Shown: positions 7,187 through 15,400, counted from the first letter of the stretch. The stretch: DNA of 31,850 bases from IMCC26256 sp037146835 (GCA_037146835.1 JBAWWI010000016.1:1-31850); one strand, 5' to 3'. Notes: generated by a model from the letters alone, not told the origin. Made by a program: numbers and translations.

Positions 7187-7819
7187 CTAGAGAAGAAGAC
7201 GCGCTGCTTGCGTGAGGTCCGAGGCCATCTGATCATCGTCGATCATCCCGCTGCTCCAGGCGCCGAGTGCAGCGAACCAAACGTATCCAAGGGTCCGGAA
7301 TGCAGCATCTCCGTCGTCTGTGGGGCGAAGACCTCCGGCGTCCCCGAGAATGCCCCGCAGGATTTCTAGAATCTCAACCTTCATTGCAGCGGCGCCTGGC
7401 TCAGGTGATCCGAGAGCAGTAACCATTGCTGCTGTAAGGGTGGGTTCGCGCGATAACGCTTTGTTTGCAAGGGCTAACACGCCTATTACGCGCTCGGCGG
7501 GGGAGTCTCCTTGTGCTGGCTGCTTCGCTAGACGATCGCGCAGTATCCCGGTTTGATTGGAGAGAGCGGCTAGGAGGAGCTGGTCCTTGGATGCATATTG
7601 GCGATAGAGAGTTGCAAGAGCGACATCTGCGGCTGATGCGACATCTCTCATCTGTACGGCTTCGTATCCACCGCTTCGTGCAAGCTTTACCGCTGCCTCA
7701 ACAAGGCGGCGACGTCGCGCAATTGTCTCCGTGGCGCGGCTCTGAGCTGGTGCCAAGTCATCTTTAGTGGGTGTACTCGCGTCGCTAGAGATCGCGACTG
7801 TCAGCTGAGACTCACTCAT
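7187..7819 (-). CDS. TetR-family transcriptional regulator, KstR-like
   Basis: 210 aa from the ATG at 7819 (the frame is open further upstream inside the previous gene; ATG 7855 is an alternative). The N-terminal helix-turn-helix RRRRLVEAAVKLARSGGYEAV, QMRDVASAADVALATLYRQY, ASKDQLLLAAL closely resembles KstR, the cholesterol-catabolism repressor of mycobacteria, including GGYEAVQMR and the TLYR recognition-helix end. The ligand-binding half is diverged. The start overlaps the stop of the PLP enzyme gene by 8 bp (ATGAGTGA), so it is the last gene of the minus-strand run that begins at 11808. I infer that it represses the divergent steroid-type operons; its ligand would be an acyl-CoA or steroid-CoA if it behaves like KstR. 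Confidence 0.85.
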   Translation of the reverse strand: MSESQLTVAISSDASTPTKDDLAPAQSRATETIARRRRLVEAAVKLARSGGYEAVQMRDVASAADVALATLYRQYASKDQLLLAALSNQTGILRDRLAKQPAQGDSPAERVIGVLALANKALSREPTLTAAMVTALGSPEPGAAAMKVEILEILRGILGDAGGLRPTDDGDAAFRTLGYVWFAALGAWSSGMIDDDQMASDLTQAARLLL

Positions 7820-9077
7820 CGATGCCAATAGGTGCGTAGTTAGTGCTTCGGTCATCGGTTCGAGATGATCCGACGAGCAAGACTGCAGAGCGAAGGTCGG
7901 TAAGAAAATCGGCGATTGCTCCGGCGGTGCCTGCTGAGACGGTTGCGTGAATGGAGTCTGGGGGTCGCTGCCGATCAAGGTGCCAGCCGCCCGCGCTTAG
8001 TGCATCCATCACAGCAAAAATATCAAGCTCCTCAGGATTCTCCGCGACAATCGCCACGAGGTGTGCATCTGGTTTGCCGAGTACCTGTAGCCCCGGTATC
8101 GACTCGACGCCCTCAATTAATCGCTTCGTTGCCTCCATGGTCTTCTCAACAAGGCGCATGTAACCAGCCTCGCCAAGAAAATGAGTCACGGCCCACGCAG
8201 CAGCGATTGGGCCAGCCGCCTTTGTCCCTAGGAGTCCGGTAGATGCATAGAAGCCGCCGAGCCATCCGTCGAAGAAGAAAATTTGGTGCCGGCGCATCTC
8301 TTCTGTGCGATGCAAGAGAACTGATGCACCCTTCGGCGAGTAACCAAGTTTGTGAATATCAGCTGAGATCGAGGTAACGCCATCGACCCTGAAATCCCAC
8401 GGAGCAACCGGGTATCCAAGGCTCTCCATAAATGGAAGCACGAATCCACCCATGCAGGCGTCTACATGGCACGAGGTTCCGGCCTTCGCTGCGAGCGCGG
8501 CAATCTCTGGGATCGGGTCAATAACTCCCTGCGGGTACTGCGGTGCTGATCCAACTACTAAGACAGTCTGTTCATCGATCGCCTTGGAGATGCAACTTAA
8601 ATCGACGCGCCAGTCAGCCTGGACAGGAATCTTGCGAATCTCCACTCCGTAGTCATGCCCGGCCTTGTGGAATGCAGCGTGAGCACTCTCGCCGAGCACC
8701 ATATTTGGCAACGAGACGCCGCGCAGTGAACTTGCTCGATCTCGGGCTGCTTTAACAGCTAGGAGAATGGACTCTGTGCCACCAGATGTCATGAATCCCT
8801 GCGCATCGCAGGAGTCGGTGCGGCCGTGGAGCATCTGCGCAACGGTGTCCACTACTTCTTCTTGCATGCGGCCAAGGCTTGGAAATGCCATGGGATTGAG
8901 GCCATTCTCGGAGAGGTAAAGAACGCTTGCCTCGCGCGCGATCTCCTCTACCTCTTCACCAGCATTGAATACCAAGGCGAAGCAGCGGCCGTTGCGCCAG
9001 TCCTTGTCCCCAGACTTCATAGCTACTAACGCAGATATGACTTCGTCTCGACTCATTCCCTCGCGCCCCATTGCCAT
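7812..9077 (-). CDS. PLP-dependent group II decarboxylase / sphingosine-1-phosphate-lyase-like enzyme
   Basis: 421 aa, fold-type I PLP enzyme. Visible motifs are GFMTSGGTESILLAVKAARD (phosphate-binding region), APQYPQGVIDPI, HVDACMGGFVLPFME (PLP-ring Asp) and SADIHKLGYSPKGASVLLHR, with the Schiff-base lysine in DIHK. DxHKxGxxPKG is the sphingosine-1-phosphate-lyase pattern, unlike glutamate decarboxylases. It would cleave a phosphorylated amino-alcohol or decarboxylate an amino acid; the true substrate is unknown. ATG 9077 has TAAGTT 6 nt upstream and no Shine-Dalgarno, so it looks leaderless; ATG 9056 with a GCGAGGGA leader is an alternative. Neighbours are a patatin lipase and a KstR-like regulator, which suggests lipid-headgroup turnover. 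Confidence 0.83.
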   Translation of the reverse strand: MAMGREGMSRDEVISALVAMKSGDKDWRNGRCFALVFNAGEEVEEIAREASVLYLSENGLNPMAFPSLGRMQEEVVDTVAQMLHGRTDSCDAQGFMTSGGTESILLAVKAARDRASSLRGVSLPNMVLGESAHAAFHKAGHDYGVEIRKIPVQADWRVDLSCISKAIDEQTVLVVGSAPQYPQGVIDPIPEIAALAAKAGTSCHVDACMGGFVLPFMESLGYPVAPWDFRVDGVTSISADIHKLGYSPKGASVLLHRTEEMRRHQIFFFDGWLGGFYASTGLLGTKAAGPIAAAWAVTHFLGEAGYMRLVEKTMEATKRLIEGVESIPGLQVLGKPDAHLVAIVAENPEELDIFAVMDALSAGGWHLDRQRPPDSIHATVSAGTAGAIADFLTDLRSAVLLVGSSRTDDRSTNYAPIGIDE

Positions 9078-9083
9078 GCTCTT

Positions 9084-9089
9084 AACTTA
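9084..9089 (-). promoter_or_regulatory. Possible leaderless -10 box (TAAGTT) before the PLP-enzyme gene
   Basis: On the minus strand TAAGTT ends 6 nt before the ATG at 9077, the same arrangement as at pimB, tesB, nfo and the PIG-L gene. It would give the PLP enzyme and TetR genes their own promoter within the minus-strand run. Confidence 0.4.
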
Positions 9090-9131
9090 GGCGCGCAAGT
9101 TGGGTGGGCGTGAGCGCAGTGGAGGTATTCG

Positions 9132-10124
9132 TTATAGGCCTGCCACTGCAATACGACGTGCAAAATCTGGTCGGGCCAATCTTCTTAACGTGGTTGCATA
9201 TGCCTGCTCGACTACGGCCGCGTTCTTGGTCTCGGTCATTGCACTTAAGCCCCCTTCTCCCATCACATTTCGGTCCTCAGTTGAGGGCTGAAAAGTGACG
9301 ACGGGGATTCCATCGAGCTGGAGCCTGCGTACCTCCTGGGCCAGTCTGCGCCTGAAATGAAGGCGACCCGCCTGGCGCGGGTGGAGAGTAATTGCCGATC
9401 GTGCAAGTGACATCGGCGAGGAGATGATCACGAGGTCCGGATGCTCAGGCAGGAGGAGGTCGGCGTTGGTCGGGGAGTGGGCAGCTCCATCGATGTAGCT
9501 CTCGTCACCGATGCGGACTGGTCGAAAATACCCTGGGATAGCGGACGATGCGCCGACCGCTGTTGCGAGGTCAACCTCTGGTGAACCGTCGCGTCCAAAT
9601 ACAACCCGGCGTCCGTCGCTTACACGCAGCGCACAAATCCACAGTCGCTCGGCGGGCCATCCGGGACCAGTAACTCCGTGGAGTGCATCGGTCCATGACT
9701 CTGGCGGCACGCGCCCTGGAGGAACTGCAATGGCGAGAAGTGTCTCGGGGCGAACTTGCCATGGCCGCGTTGCGATGCGTCGCAGCAGCTGCCTCTGCGG
9801 CAGCTTTGGAAGGTTTCTCGGCCCAACCGGTGTTCGCCAATCTCCGCTAGCTCCTAGTCGGTCCATGATTGCTCGACCCTCGGGGCTGGGTTCGATATTG
9901 CGAAGAAATGCAGCTGCATCTCGCGGTGCGAGGCCGGAGCGAACATATGCACCGGCGCTTGCGCCAGCGGAGGTGCCGACGACAAGGTCCGCGCTACGTG
10001 CATCCCAGCCAATGCCATCTGCAAGACCAGCGAGAACTCCAGCATGGAAGGCTTGTCCGGTTAAACCACCGGCTCCGAGTACTAGTCCTATGCGAGGGGC
10101 TATGCGAGGGGCAATAGGAGGCAT
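9132..10124 (-). CDS. Patatin-like phospholipase / acyl hydrolase
   Basis: 330 aa. The Ser-Asp dyad of patatins is present: the oxyanion loop GLVLGAGGLTGQAFHAGVLAG (residues 13-33), the nucleophile elbow GTSAGAS near residue 50, and YIDGAAHSPTNADLL carrying the catalytic DGA near residue 212. It predicts hydrolysis of a lipid acyl ester, or of an acyl-CoA-type thioester, in or at the membrane; no signal peptide is seen. The N-terminus MPPIAPRIAPRIG reflects a 12-bp tandem duplication at 10088-10111. No good Shine-Dalgarno precedes ATG 10124. It is 60 bp from the thioesterase upstream and 54 bp from the PLP-enzyme gene downstream. Confidence 0.86.
   Translation of the reverse strand: MPPIAPRIAPRIGLVLGAGGLTGQAFHAGVLAGLADGIGWDARSADLVVGTSAGASAGAYVRSGLAPRDAAAFLRNIEPSPEGRAIMDRLGASGDWRTPVGPRNLPKLPQRQLLRRIATRPWQVRPETLLAIAVPPGRVPPESWTDALHGVTGPGWPAERLWICALRVSDGRRVVFGRDGSPEVDLATAVGASSAIPGYFRPVRIGDESYIDGAAHSPTNADLLLPEHPDLVIISSPMSLARSAITLHPRQAGRLHFRRRLAQEVRRLQLDGIPVVTFQPSTEDRNVMGEGGLSAMTETKNAAVVEQAYATTLRRLARPDFARRIAVAGL
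10088..10111. repeat. 12-bp exact tandem duplication in the patatin coding start
   Basis: CTATGCGAGGGG occurs twice in a row. Being a multiple of three, it simply duplicates four residues (IAPR) at the N-terminus. Confidence 0.9.
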
Positions 10125-10184
10125 GAAGACATCATGCCCCGTCTAGGGAGTCAGGCTGGGCTCTCTTGCTAGCCATGCGGTTTC

Positions 10185-10985
10185 TTAAAGCTCCTCGACG
10201 CCTGCAGGTGCAGCCTCGCCTCGTGCCTTCCCGAAGTATTCCCAGGCTTTAGCGGGATCGATGATCACAAAAAGCCCCTCGGCCTCCGCGGTTACTACGC
10301 CGTCAACGCTCATGGTGCCGAGCGCAGTAATGCGTCGCCCCTCGACTTTCTCGGTCCAGCCCTCGAAGGTGACTTCCTTGTGAAGCGGAGTAGGCCTGCG
10401 GTATCGAATCTTGAGTGTGCCGGTCATTCCGGGATTACCACTCGCGACATTGGCCATCCCAAGAATCTCATCAAACGTGAGTGCTATCCATCCGCCGTGA
10501 ACATACCCAGGGGGCCCTTCATATGCAGCGTGATAGATCCCACGCCCAAAGATTCGCCCCGAGCGAACCTCCCACTCGAGCGGAGGTGCAACTGGATTTA
10601 CTTGGCCAACGATTGGAGAGCGTGTCAAATAATCGCCATGCGTACGTTCACTCGGAACGCGTCGGCCGCGCGCTTTGGCTTCGTGAGGGGAGCCTGCGAT
10701 CTGTGCTGCTAGATCCTCGGTGGCAATAGCAGCGTCGCGGAGCACCTCATCGGTTACATCATCGCGGGTGAGGATCGCATCAATGAGGTGTCGCACTGCT
10801 TGAGTAAGTTCGCGGCGCGGCTCGGTTGCGAAGTTGGCCCCCTGCGTCGGGTCCATAGAGATGCGCTCCAACATTCCGTTCGCAACCGCAGGCTGCGTAG
10901 TTAGGGGCGCGGACTGCTCTTGACTCGCAACTACAGCCGCGCTATTCGCAGCTCTATCGCGTTCGCTATCGGATCGACCACTCAT
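10185..10985 (-). CDS. Hotdog-fold acyl-CoA thioesterase (PaaI/THEM4-like) with a long N-terminal extension
   Basis: 266 aa. The C-terminal half holds the hotdog thioesterase pattern: YVHGGWIALTFDEILGMAN near residues 162-180, in which HGG and the downstream acidic residue form the usual active-site region, followed by TGTLKIRYRRPTPLHKEVTFEGW. The first 60 or so residues are polar and Ala/Ser/Gln-rich, possibly disordered; the middle (RRELTQAVRHLIDAIL) looks helical. ATG 10985 lies 10 bp after the enoyl-CoA hydratase stop, so the two form one operon. Predicted to release CoA from an acyl-CoA in the same pathway. Confidence 0.85.
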   Translation of the reverse strand: MSGRSDSERDRAANSAAVVASQEQSAPLTTQPAVANGMLERISMDPTQGANFATEPRRELTQAVRHLIDAILTRDDVTDEVLRDAAIATEDLAAQIAGSPHEAKARGRRVPSERTHGDYLTRSPIVGQVNPVAPPLEWEVRSGRIFGRGIYHAAYEGPPGYVHGGWIALTFDEILGMANVASGNPGMTGTLKIRYRRPTPLHKEVTFEGWTEKVEGRRITALGTMSVDGVVTAEAEGLFVIIDPAKAWEYFGKARGEAAPAGVEEL

Positions 10986-10995
10986 CAGCTGCTAC

Positions 10996-11808
10996 TCATC
11001 GACCCTTGAACTCGGGCGGGCGCTTCTCAGAGAATGCTCTCGGCCCCTCTTGGGCGTCCTCAGATGCGAATACTTCCCAGCCGATTGCATCCTGAATCTT
11101 CATGGCCTCGGCGTCGCTTAGGCCCTCGGTCTCTCGCCATGCACGCAGGATCGCTTTGGTCGATACGGGACTGTTCTGAGCCACCTCTCCGGCAACCTCC
11201 ATTGCGACCTTCAACGCGTCGCCATCGGGGACAACACGCCCAATCAATCCGATCGCTAGAGCCTCCTGAGCGGAGACAGGGCGGCAGGCGAGAAGGACCT
11301 CCATTGCGAGGGTGTAGGGAATCTGGCGCGGCAGGCGTACTGCTGATCCGCCCAATGGGAACAATCCGCGCTTGGCCTCCCAGACCCCAAAAGTGGCTCC
11401 TTCACCGGCGATGCGAATATCGGTTCCCTGCAGCATCTCGGTGCCACCGGCCACTGCGTACCCCTCTACAGCCGCAATTAGCGGCTTGGTCAGGCGGTGA
11501 TCGCGAAGCAATGCCTTCCAGTGGAGATTGGGGGAGTCGGACATTGCCTTTACAACTCGCGGGTCATCAGAGGGTCTCGACATTGCTTTTAAGTCCGCCC
11601 CTGAGGAGAAGCAGCCTCCAGCTCCAGTGAGGATTGCGACTCGGACATCATCAGTCTCATCCACATAATCGAAACCTTGGGCGAGACCGACGAGCATGTC
11701 AGGGCTCAAAGCGTTCTTTGACTCAGGGCGATTCATTGTGAGGATCACGACGTGCCCGTCACGCTCGACGGTGCAGTGCTGCGTGCTCATTGGAAGAAGT
11801 TCGGTCAC
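10996..11808 (-). CDS. Enoyl-CoA hydratase (crotonase family) with both catalytic glutamates
   Basis: 270 aa. It would hydrate a trans-2-enoyl-CoA in a beta-oxidation step. ILTGAGGCFSSGADLKAM forms the CoA/oxyanion region. VAGGTEM and FGVWEAKRGLFPLGG carry Glu at the two positions used by classical hydratases, in contrast to the crotonase at 181-1017. The C-terminus FSEKRPPEFKGR is typical. I chose GTG 11808 because AAGGAG lies 5 nt upstream (11814-11819); the ATG at 11790 has no such signal, and the open frame to 11916 runs into the regulatory region. It is the first gene of the minus-strand operon, divergent from the P450 operon. Confidence 0.9.
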   Translation of the reverse strand: MTELLPMSTQHCTVERDGHVVILTMNRPESKNALSPDMLVGLAQGFDYVDETDDVRVAILTGAGGCFSSGADLKAMSRPSDDPRVVKAMSDSPNLHWKALLRDHRLTKPLIAAVEGYAVAGGTEMLQGTDIRIAGEGATFGVWEAKRGLFPLGGSAVRLPRQIPYTLAMEVLLACRPVSAQEALAIGLIGRVVPDGDALKVAMEVAGEVAQNSPVSTKAILRAWRETEGLSDAEAMKIQDAIGWEVFASEDAQEGPRAFSEKRPPEFKGR

Positions 11809-11837
11809 CGGGGCTCCTTGGGTCACATAATGTATGA

Positions 11838-11851
11838 GAGAACCGATTCTA
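11838..11851. promoter_or_regulatory. Imperfect KstR-type palindrome in the shared divergent promoter
   Basis: GAGAACCGATTCTA matches 10 of 12 defined bases of the extended mycobacterial KstR site (TAGAACnnGTTCTA) and contains the perfect dyad AGAA-N4-TTCT. It lies 30 bp before the enoyl-CoA hydratase start and 181 bp before the P450 start. A KstR-like TetR is encoded at the end of the adjacent operon. The two mismatches, one at a normally conserved inner G, keep confidence modest. Confidence 0.4.
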
Positions 11852-11966
11852 CCCGGAGCGCTCTGCGCGCTACCCTCGTAGCAATTGAGTCTGGAGTCAG
11901 GGGGGATCACGTCCAACTAATGGGGCGGTTTTCTCTTCAGATTTCGAGCCCTATCAATGAATACAA

Positions 11967-11990
11967 CGGCCTTTTCTTGAGGCCGCTTTT
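11967..11990 (+). terminator. Terminator-like hairpin in the P450 operon leader; possible attenuator
   Basis: CGGCCT (11967-11972) and AGGCCG (11980-11985) form a perfect 6-bp stem with a 7-nt loop, followed directly by CTTTT. It ends 42 bp before the P450 ATG on the same strand, in the divergent region, where the only expected plus-strand transcript is the P450 leader. The T-run is short, so termination would be partial. Confidence 0.4.
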
Positions 11991-12031
11991 AACCTTGTCT
12001 CAGATATCTCACTAGTAAGAGGTAAATCTCA

Positions 12032-13285
12032 ATGAATTCTTCAGACTCAAACACTCCTGACTCGAACACTTCTGACTCAAACCTTCCTGACTCAGCGGTA
12101 AACCTCGCCGACCCGAAGACCTATGAGGTTGGGCCCCCAATTGAGTTCTTCAACTGGCTGCGTAGCGACGCTCCGGTCTGGTGGCACGACTCAGATGAGT
12201 ACCCACCAGGGTTCTGGGTATGCACCAAGTATCGCGATGTAATCGAGATAGAGCGCAACACCCAAGTCTTCTCCTCTGCGCAGGGCGGCGCGCTATTAGT
12301 GGATCAGGGTGAGGGAACTGAGCTGATGATGCTCAACCAAGACGCCCCACAGCACACGCGTTTACGCAACCTTGTAGCGAGAGGCTTTACGCCCAAGGTT
12401 GTGAGAATGCTTGAGCCTTCGATCCGCGAGGCTGCACATTGGATTGTTGACCGCGCACTCGAGCAGGATGGCGAGTATGACTTTGTGCCGAACCTGGCTG
12501 CAGAGTTGCCGCTAGTAGTTATCTCTGAGCTGCTCGGTATTCCTTACGAAGACCGCCACAAGATCTTCGAGTGGTCAAACCGCATGATCGGTGCAGACGA
12601 CCCCGAGTACGGAGCAATTGGCGGCGAGGATGCAATGTCAGCCTCAATGGAGCTCTACATGTACGCGCAGAGCCTCGCAGACAGCCGACGCGAACGCCCC
12701 CTAGACGACATCGTTACCGCTTTAATCACAGCTGATCTTGATGGAGAGAAGCTCTCTGATATTGAGTTCAATGTCTTTGTGTTACTCCTCTCAGTAGCAG
12801 GCAACGAGACAACTCGAAACCTCATCTCGGGCGGCATGCACGCCTTGATGGAGCACCCTGACCAACTCGAGCGCCTTAAGGCAGACCTCCCGGGGCTCAT
12901 GGAGACTGCAGTCGACGAGATGCTGCGATTCGTAACACCGGTCATGTACTTCCGTCGCACCGCGACTGAAGACACGGAGTTGCGTGGAGTGCAGATCAAG
13001 AAGGGCGACATGGTCACCATCTGGTATGGATCGGCCAATCGCGACGAAGAGATTTTTGCTAACCCACACGTATTTGATGTGGGGCGCACTCCAAATGAGC
13101 ACATTGCATTTGGTGGGCGTGGGCCGCATTACTGCCTCGGAGCGAGTCTTGCGAAGATGGAGATTCGAGTGATGTTCGAAGAGATTCTTACGCGTATCCC
13201 GAACATCACTAGTTCGGGAGAGATCGTGCGACTCCAGTCGAACCTAATCAATGGCGTGAAGCACCTCCCCGTGCGCAACGGCTGA
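12032..13285 (+). CDS. Cytochrome P450, CYP125/CYP142/CYP124-like, probable sterol side-chain hydroxylase
   Basis: 417 aa, soluble class I P450. The oxygen-binding I-helix is AGNETT (256-261), the ExxR motif is EMLR (296-299), and the heme loop is FGGRGPHYCLG (360-370) with Cys368. HIAFGGRGPHYCLGASLAKMEIRVM and the overall spacing resemble the mycobacterial enzymes that oxidise the terminal carbon of cholesterol and methyl-branched lipids. Electrons would come from a ferredoxin such as that at 1173-1364. The N-terminus carries a Ser/Asp/Asn-rich tail coded by a 15-bp tandem repeat. First gene of the operon, ahead of the OB-fold and Ltp genes; weak Shine-Dalgarno (AAGAGG, 9-10 nt upstream). 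Confidence 0.92.
   Translation: MNSSDSNTPDSNTSDSNLPDSAVNLADPKTYEVGPPIEFFNWLRSDAPVWWHDSDEYPPGFWVCTKYRDVIEIERNTQVFSSAQGGALLVDQGEGTELMMLNQDAPQHTRLRNLVARGFTPKVVRMLEPSIREAAHWIVDRALEQDGEYDFVPNLAAELPLVVISELLGIPYEDRHKIFEWSNRMIGADDPEYGAIGGEDAMSASMELYMYAQSLADSRRERPLDDIVTALITADLDGEKLSDIEFNVFVLLLSVAGNETTRNLISGGMHALMEHPDQLERLKADLPGLMETAVDEMLRFVTPVMYFRRTATEDTELRGVQIKKGDMVTIWYGSANRDEEIFANPHVFDVGRTPNEHIAFGGRGPHYCLGASLAKMEIRVMFEEILTRIPNITSSGEIVRLQSNLINGVKHLPVRNG
12044..12094 (+). repeat. 15-bp tandem repeat, three copies, in the P450 N-terminus
   Basis: Units starting at 12044, 12059 and 12074 (GACTCAAACACTCCT and variants) plus a partial fourth from 12089. They encode DSN-[TL]-[PS] repeats ahead of the P450 fold. 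The units keep the reading frame. Confidence 0.9.
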
Positions 13286-13365
13286 TTGGTGCGATTCGGC
13301 CCAGCAATTTGACCTAATACATGGCTGAGACGACTCGGCCGAACTCTTGCGATGAGGAGCGGTAA

Positions 13366-14349
13366 ATGACAGAACCACTCGTAGCCAGGCACTCCCTTGA
13401 GTACCCAGGTGGATACACGCGTTCGGTGGGTGACGTAGTGGGTCGTTACCTGACTGGACTTCGTGATGGACGAATTGAGGGTGCTCGCCTCGCCGATGGT
13501 CGAGTCTTGGTGCCGCCGACGGAGTACGACCCGCTTACATCAGCGGCTGTATCCGTAGACGACTTCGTAGAGGTTGGGCCGGCTGGAACAGTGGTTACAT
13601 GGTCATGGGTAGCTAATCCTCGTGCGGAGAAGCATGTGCTTGATCGCCCCTTCGCATTCGCATTAATTCGCCCTGACGGTGCTGATACCTCAATGCTCCA
13701 CATGGTTGACGTTGCTACTCCAGAGGAGATGAGCACCGGGATGCGCGTGATTCCGCATTGGCGCTCTGACCGCATCGGTGGCGTATCTGATATCGAGGCA
13801 TGGAGACCCTACAAAGATGGGGATCCAATCCCGGAGGTGCCGCCACTTCCGTTCTCAGAGAACATGGGCGGTTCGGTTACCGGGATAGTTACATCGGGGC
13901 GGCTCGACTACGAGATCTCAGCGGGGGAGTCCACGACACGTTTCCTACTTGGGCTCGCCGAAGGCAAGATCATCGGCGGCAAGGCAGTGGGGAGCGACGA
14001 TGTTTACGCTGCATCGAGAGGAACCGACCCCACTACCGGATCCCCCACAAGTATCTCTGTAGATGTAAGCGATACAGGGGTAATCACGACGTTCTGCATC
14101 GTAAATATTCCAGGGCTCTCGGACCTAGCGCCGGAGATTCCATACGTATCCGCTCAGGTACTTCTTGACGGAGCGGATAACACTTTCTTCGGCCTAATTC
14201 GTGGCTGCTCCGTCGACGAGGTGCGCATGGGGATGAGGGTCAAGGCGAAGTGGCTTGACCAACTCACCGCGGATCACGGAAGCATCGAGTGGTGGGAGCC
14301 CACTGGAGAGCCTGACGCTGAGTACACCGACTATAAGGACTACCTCTAA
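13366..14349 (+). CDS. Tandem OB-fold (DUF35-like) protein, Rv3521-type, without zinc-ribbon cysteines
   Basis: 327 aa made of two homologous halves. YTRSVGDVVGRYLTGLRDGRI near residue 18 matches YEISAGESTTRFLLGLAEGKI near residue 182, and MSTGMRVIPHW matches VRMGMRVKAKW at the ends. Each half looks like the acyl-CoA-binding OB fold that partners SCP2-type thiolases (as ChsH2 does with Ltp2 in cholesterol side-chain cleavage). The usual zinc-ribbon cysteines between helix and OB fold are absent: the site reads VLVPPTEYDPLT, and the protein has only two Cys, both late. GAGGAG precedes the ATG. Its stop overlaps the next thiolase start by one base (TAATG). Inferred to be a scaffold or CoA-binding partner of the following thiolases. 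Confidence 0.8.
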   Translation: MTEPLVARHSLEYPGGYTRSVGDVVGRYLTGLRDGRIEGARLADGRVLVPPTEYDPLTSAAVSVDDFVEVGPAGTVVTWSWVANPRAEKHVLDRPFAFALIRPDGADTSMLHMVDVATPEEMSTGMRVIPHWRSDRIGGVSDIEAWRPYKDGDPIPEVPPLPFSENMGGSVTGIVTSGRLDYEISAGESTTRFLLGLAEGKIIGGKAVGSDDVYAASRGTDPTTGSPTSISVDVSDTGVITTFCIVNIPGLSDLAPEIPYVSAQVLLDGADNTFFGLIRGCSVDEVRMGMRVKAKWLDQLTADHGSIEWWEPTGEPDAEYTDYKDYL

Positions 14350-15398
14350 TGCGCGATGTAGCTGTTGTTTCATTTGCATACTCTGCAGTAGCGAAAGAGC
14401 AGATGCGCAACGAAGTTGAGATGCTCGCCCCAGTTATCACTGAGGCAATCGACGCATCGGGAATCGCTCGATCTGATATCGGCTTCACATGCTCTGGGAG
14501 TTTTGACTATCTGCAGGGTGGCCCGTTCTCATTCGTGATGGGGCTTGACGCTGTTGGGGCATGGCCGCCGATTCGCGAGAGTCACGTCGAGATGGATGGC
14601 GCCTGGGCTCTATATGAAGCCTGGATAGCGATCCAGACAGGGGAGGTCGATTCTGCACTCGTCTATGGCTTCGGCAAGGCGTCGCAGGGCAACGTGCATG
14701 AGATCATGACGCTGCAGCAGGACCCATATTACGTTGCGCCGCTCTGGCCATCGATGGTCGATGTCGCTGCACTTCAAGCGCGTGCGTACCTTGAGTCAAG
14801 CGGCCGTAGCGAACGCGATCTCGCCGAGGTAGTGGCGCAGGCGATGCGAAACGCGCGCAGCACGCCTCAGGCGGTTAGGTCTGGTGAGCCGACAATTGAG
14901 GAGTTACTTGCTGCGCCTCATGTCGCCTCGCCGCTGCGAGATGCAGATATTTTTCCGACAACTGATGGTGTTGCTGCGATCGTGCTAGCGGCGGGCGACC
15001 TTGCTCGCAGCGTTAACAAGCGCCCAGCTTGGATACGAGGCTTAGACCATCGCATTGAGCCCCATTCGCTCGGAGCGCGTGATCTAACTCGCTCTGAATC
15101 AACTGCACTCGCCGCCAAGCATGCTGGTGTTGCTTCAGGGCCGATCGATGTCGCTGAGGTACACGCTCAGTTCAGTCATGAGGTCTTGATTCTCAGCGAA
15201 GCACTCGGTGTCGATCCCTCTATTGTTAACCCATCCGGAGGCCCATTGGCGGCCAACGGGATTATGTCGGCTGGTCTTGTGAGAATCGGTGAGGTTGCGC
15301 GACGCATCATGGATGGAACCGCGAACCGAGGTGTTGCCCATGCAACATCTGGGCCTGGATTGCAGCAGAACCTCGTATGCGTTTTGGAAGGTGAGTAG
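14349..15398 (+). CDS. SCP2-type thiolase-like protein, Ltp4-like, catalytic cysteine absent
   Basis: 349 aa, close in length to mycobacterial Ltp4 (Rv3522). The thiolase fold is evident from AVVSFAYSAV, ESHVEMDGAWALYEAWIAI, VHAQFSHEVLILSEALG and NPSGGPLAANGIMSAGLVRIGE. At the nucleophile position (CxSG in thiolases) this protein reads EMDG, and the late GHP histidine is Asn (LAANG). It is therefore unlikely to perform ordinary thiolysis; an aldol-lyase (retro-aldol, as Ltp2) or a structural role fits better. It starts in the stop of the OB-fold gene and is followed after 2 bp by the Ltp3-like gene, so an OB-fold/Ltp4/Ltp3 complex is plausible. Confidence 0.82.
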   Translation: MRDVAVVSFAYSAVAKEQMRNEVEMLAPVITEAIDASGIARSDIGFTCSGSFDYLQGGPFSFVMGLDAVGAWPPIRESHVEMDGAWALYEAWIAIQTGEVDSALVYGFGKASQGNVHEIMTLQQDPYYVAPLWPSMVDVAALQARAYLESSGRSERDLAEVVAQAMRNARSTPQAVRSGEPTIEELLAAPHVASPLRDADIFPTTDGVAAIVLAAGDLARSVNKRPAWIRGLDHRIEPHSLGARDLTRSESTALAAKHAGVASGPIDVAEVHAQFSHEVLILSEALGVDPSIVNPSGGPLAANGIMSAGLVRIGEVARRIMDGTANRGVAHATSGPGLQQNLVCVLEGE

Positions 15399-15400
15399 AT

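Noticed and set aside
9511..10146. 211-aa plus-strand ORF inside the patatin gene
   Set aside because: Shadow frame; the patatin dyad and oxyanion motifs fix the minus strand as coding.
11809..12015. Plus-strand ORF from 11752 and the minus-strand extension of the hydratase frame
   Set aside because: No recognisable protein, no ribosome site; the region is better read as a divergent promoter.
12655..13104. 149-aa minus-strand ORF inside the P450 gene
   Set aside because: Low-complexity shadow frame antisense to P450 motifs.
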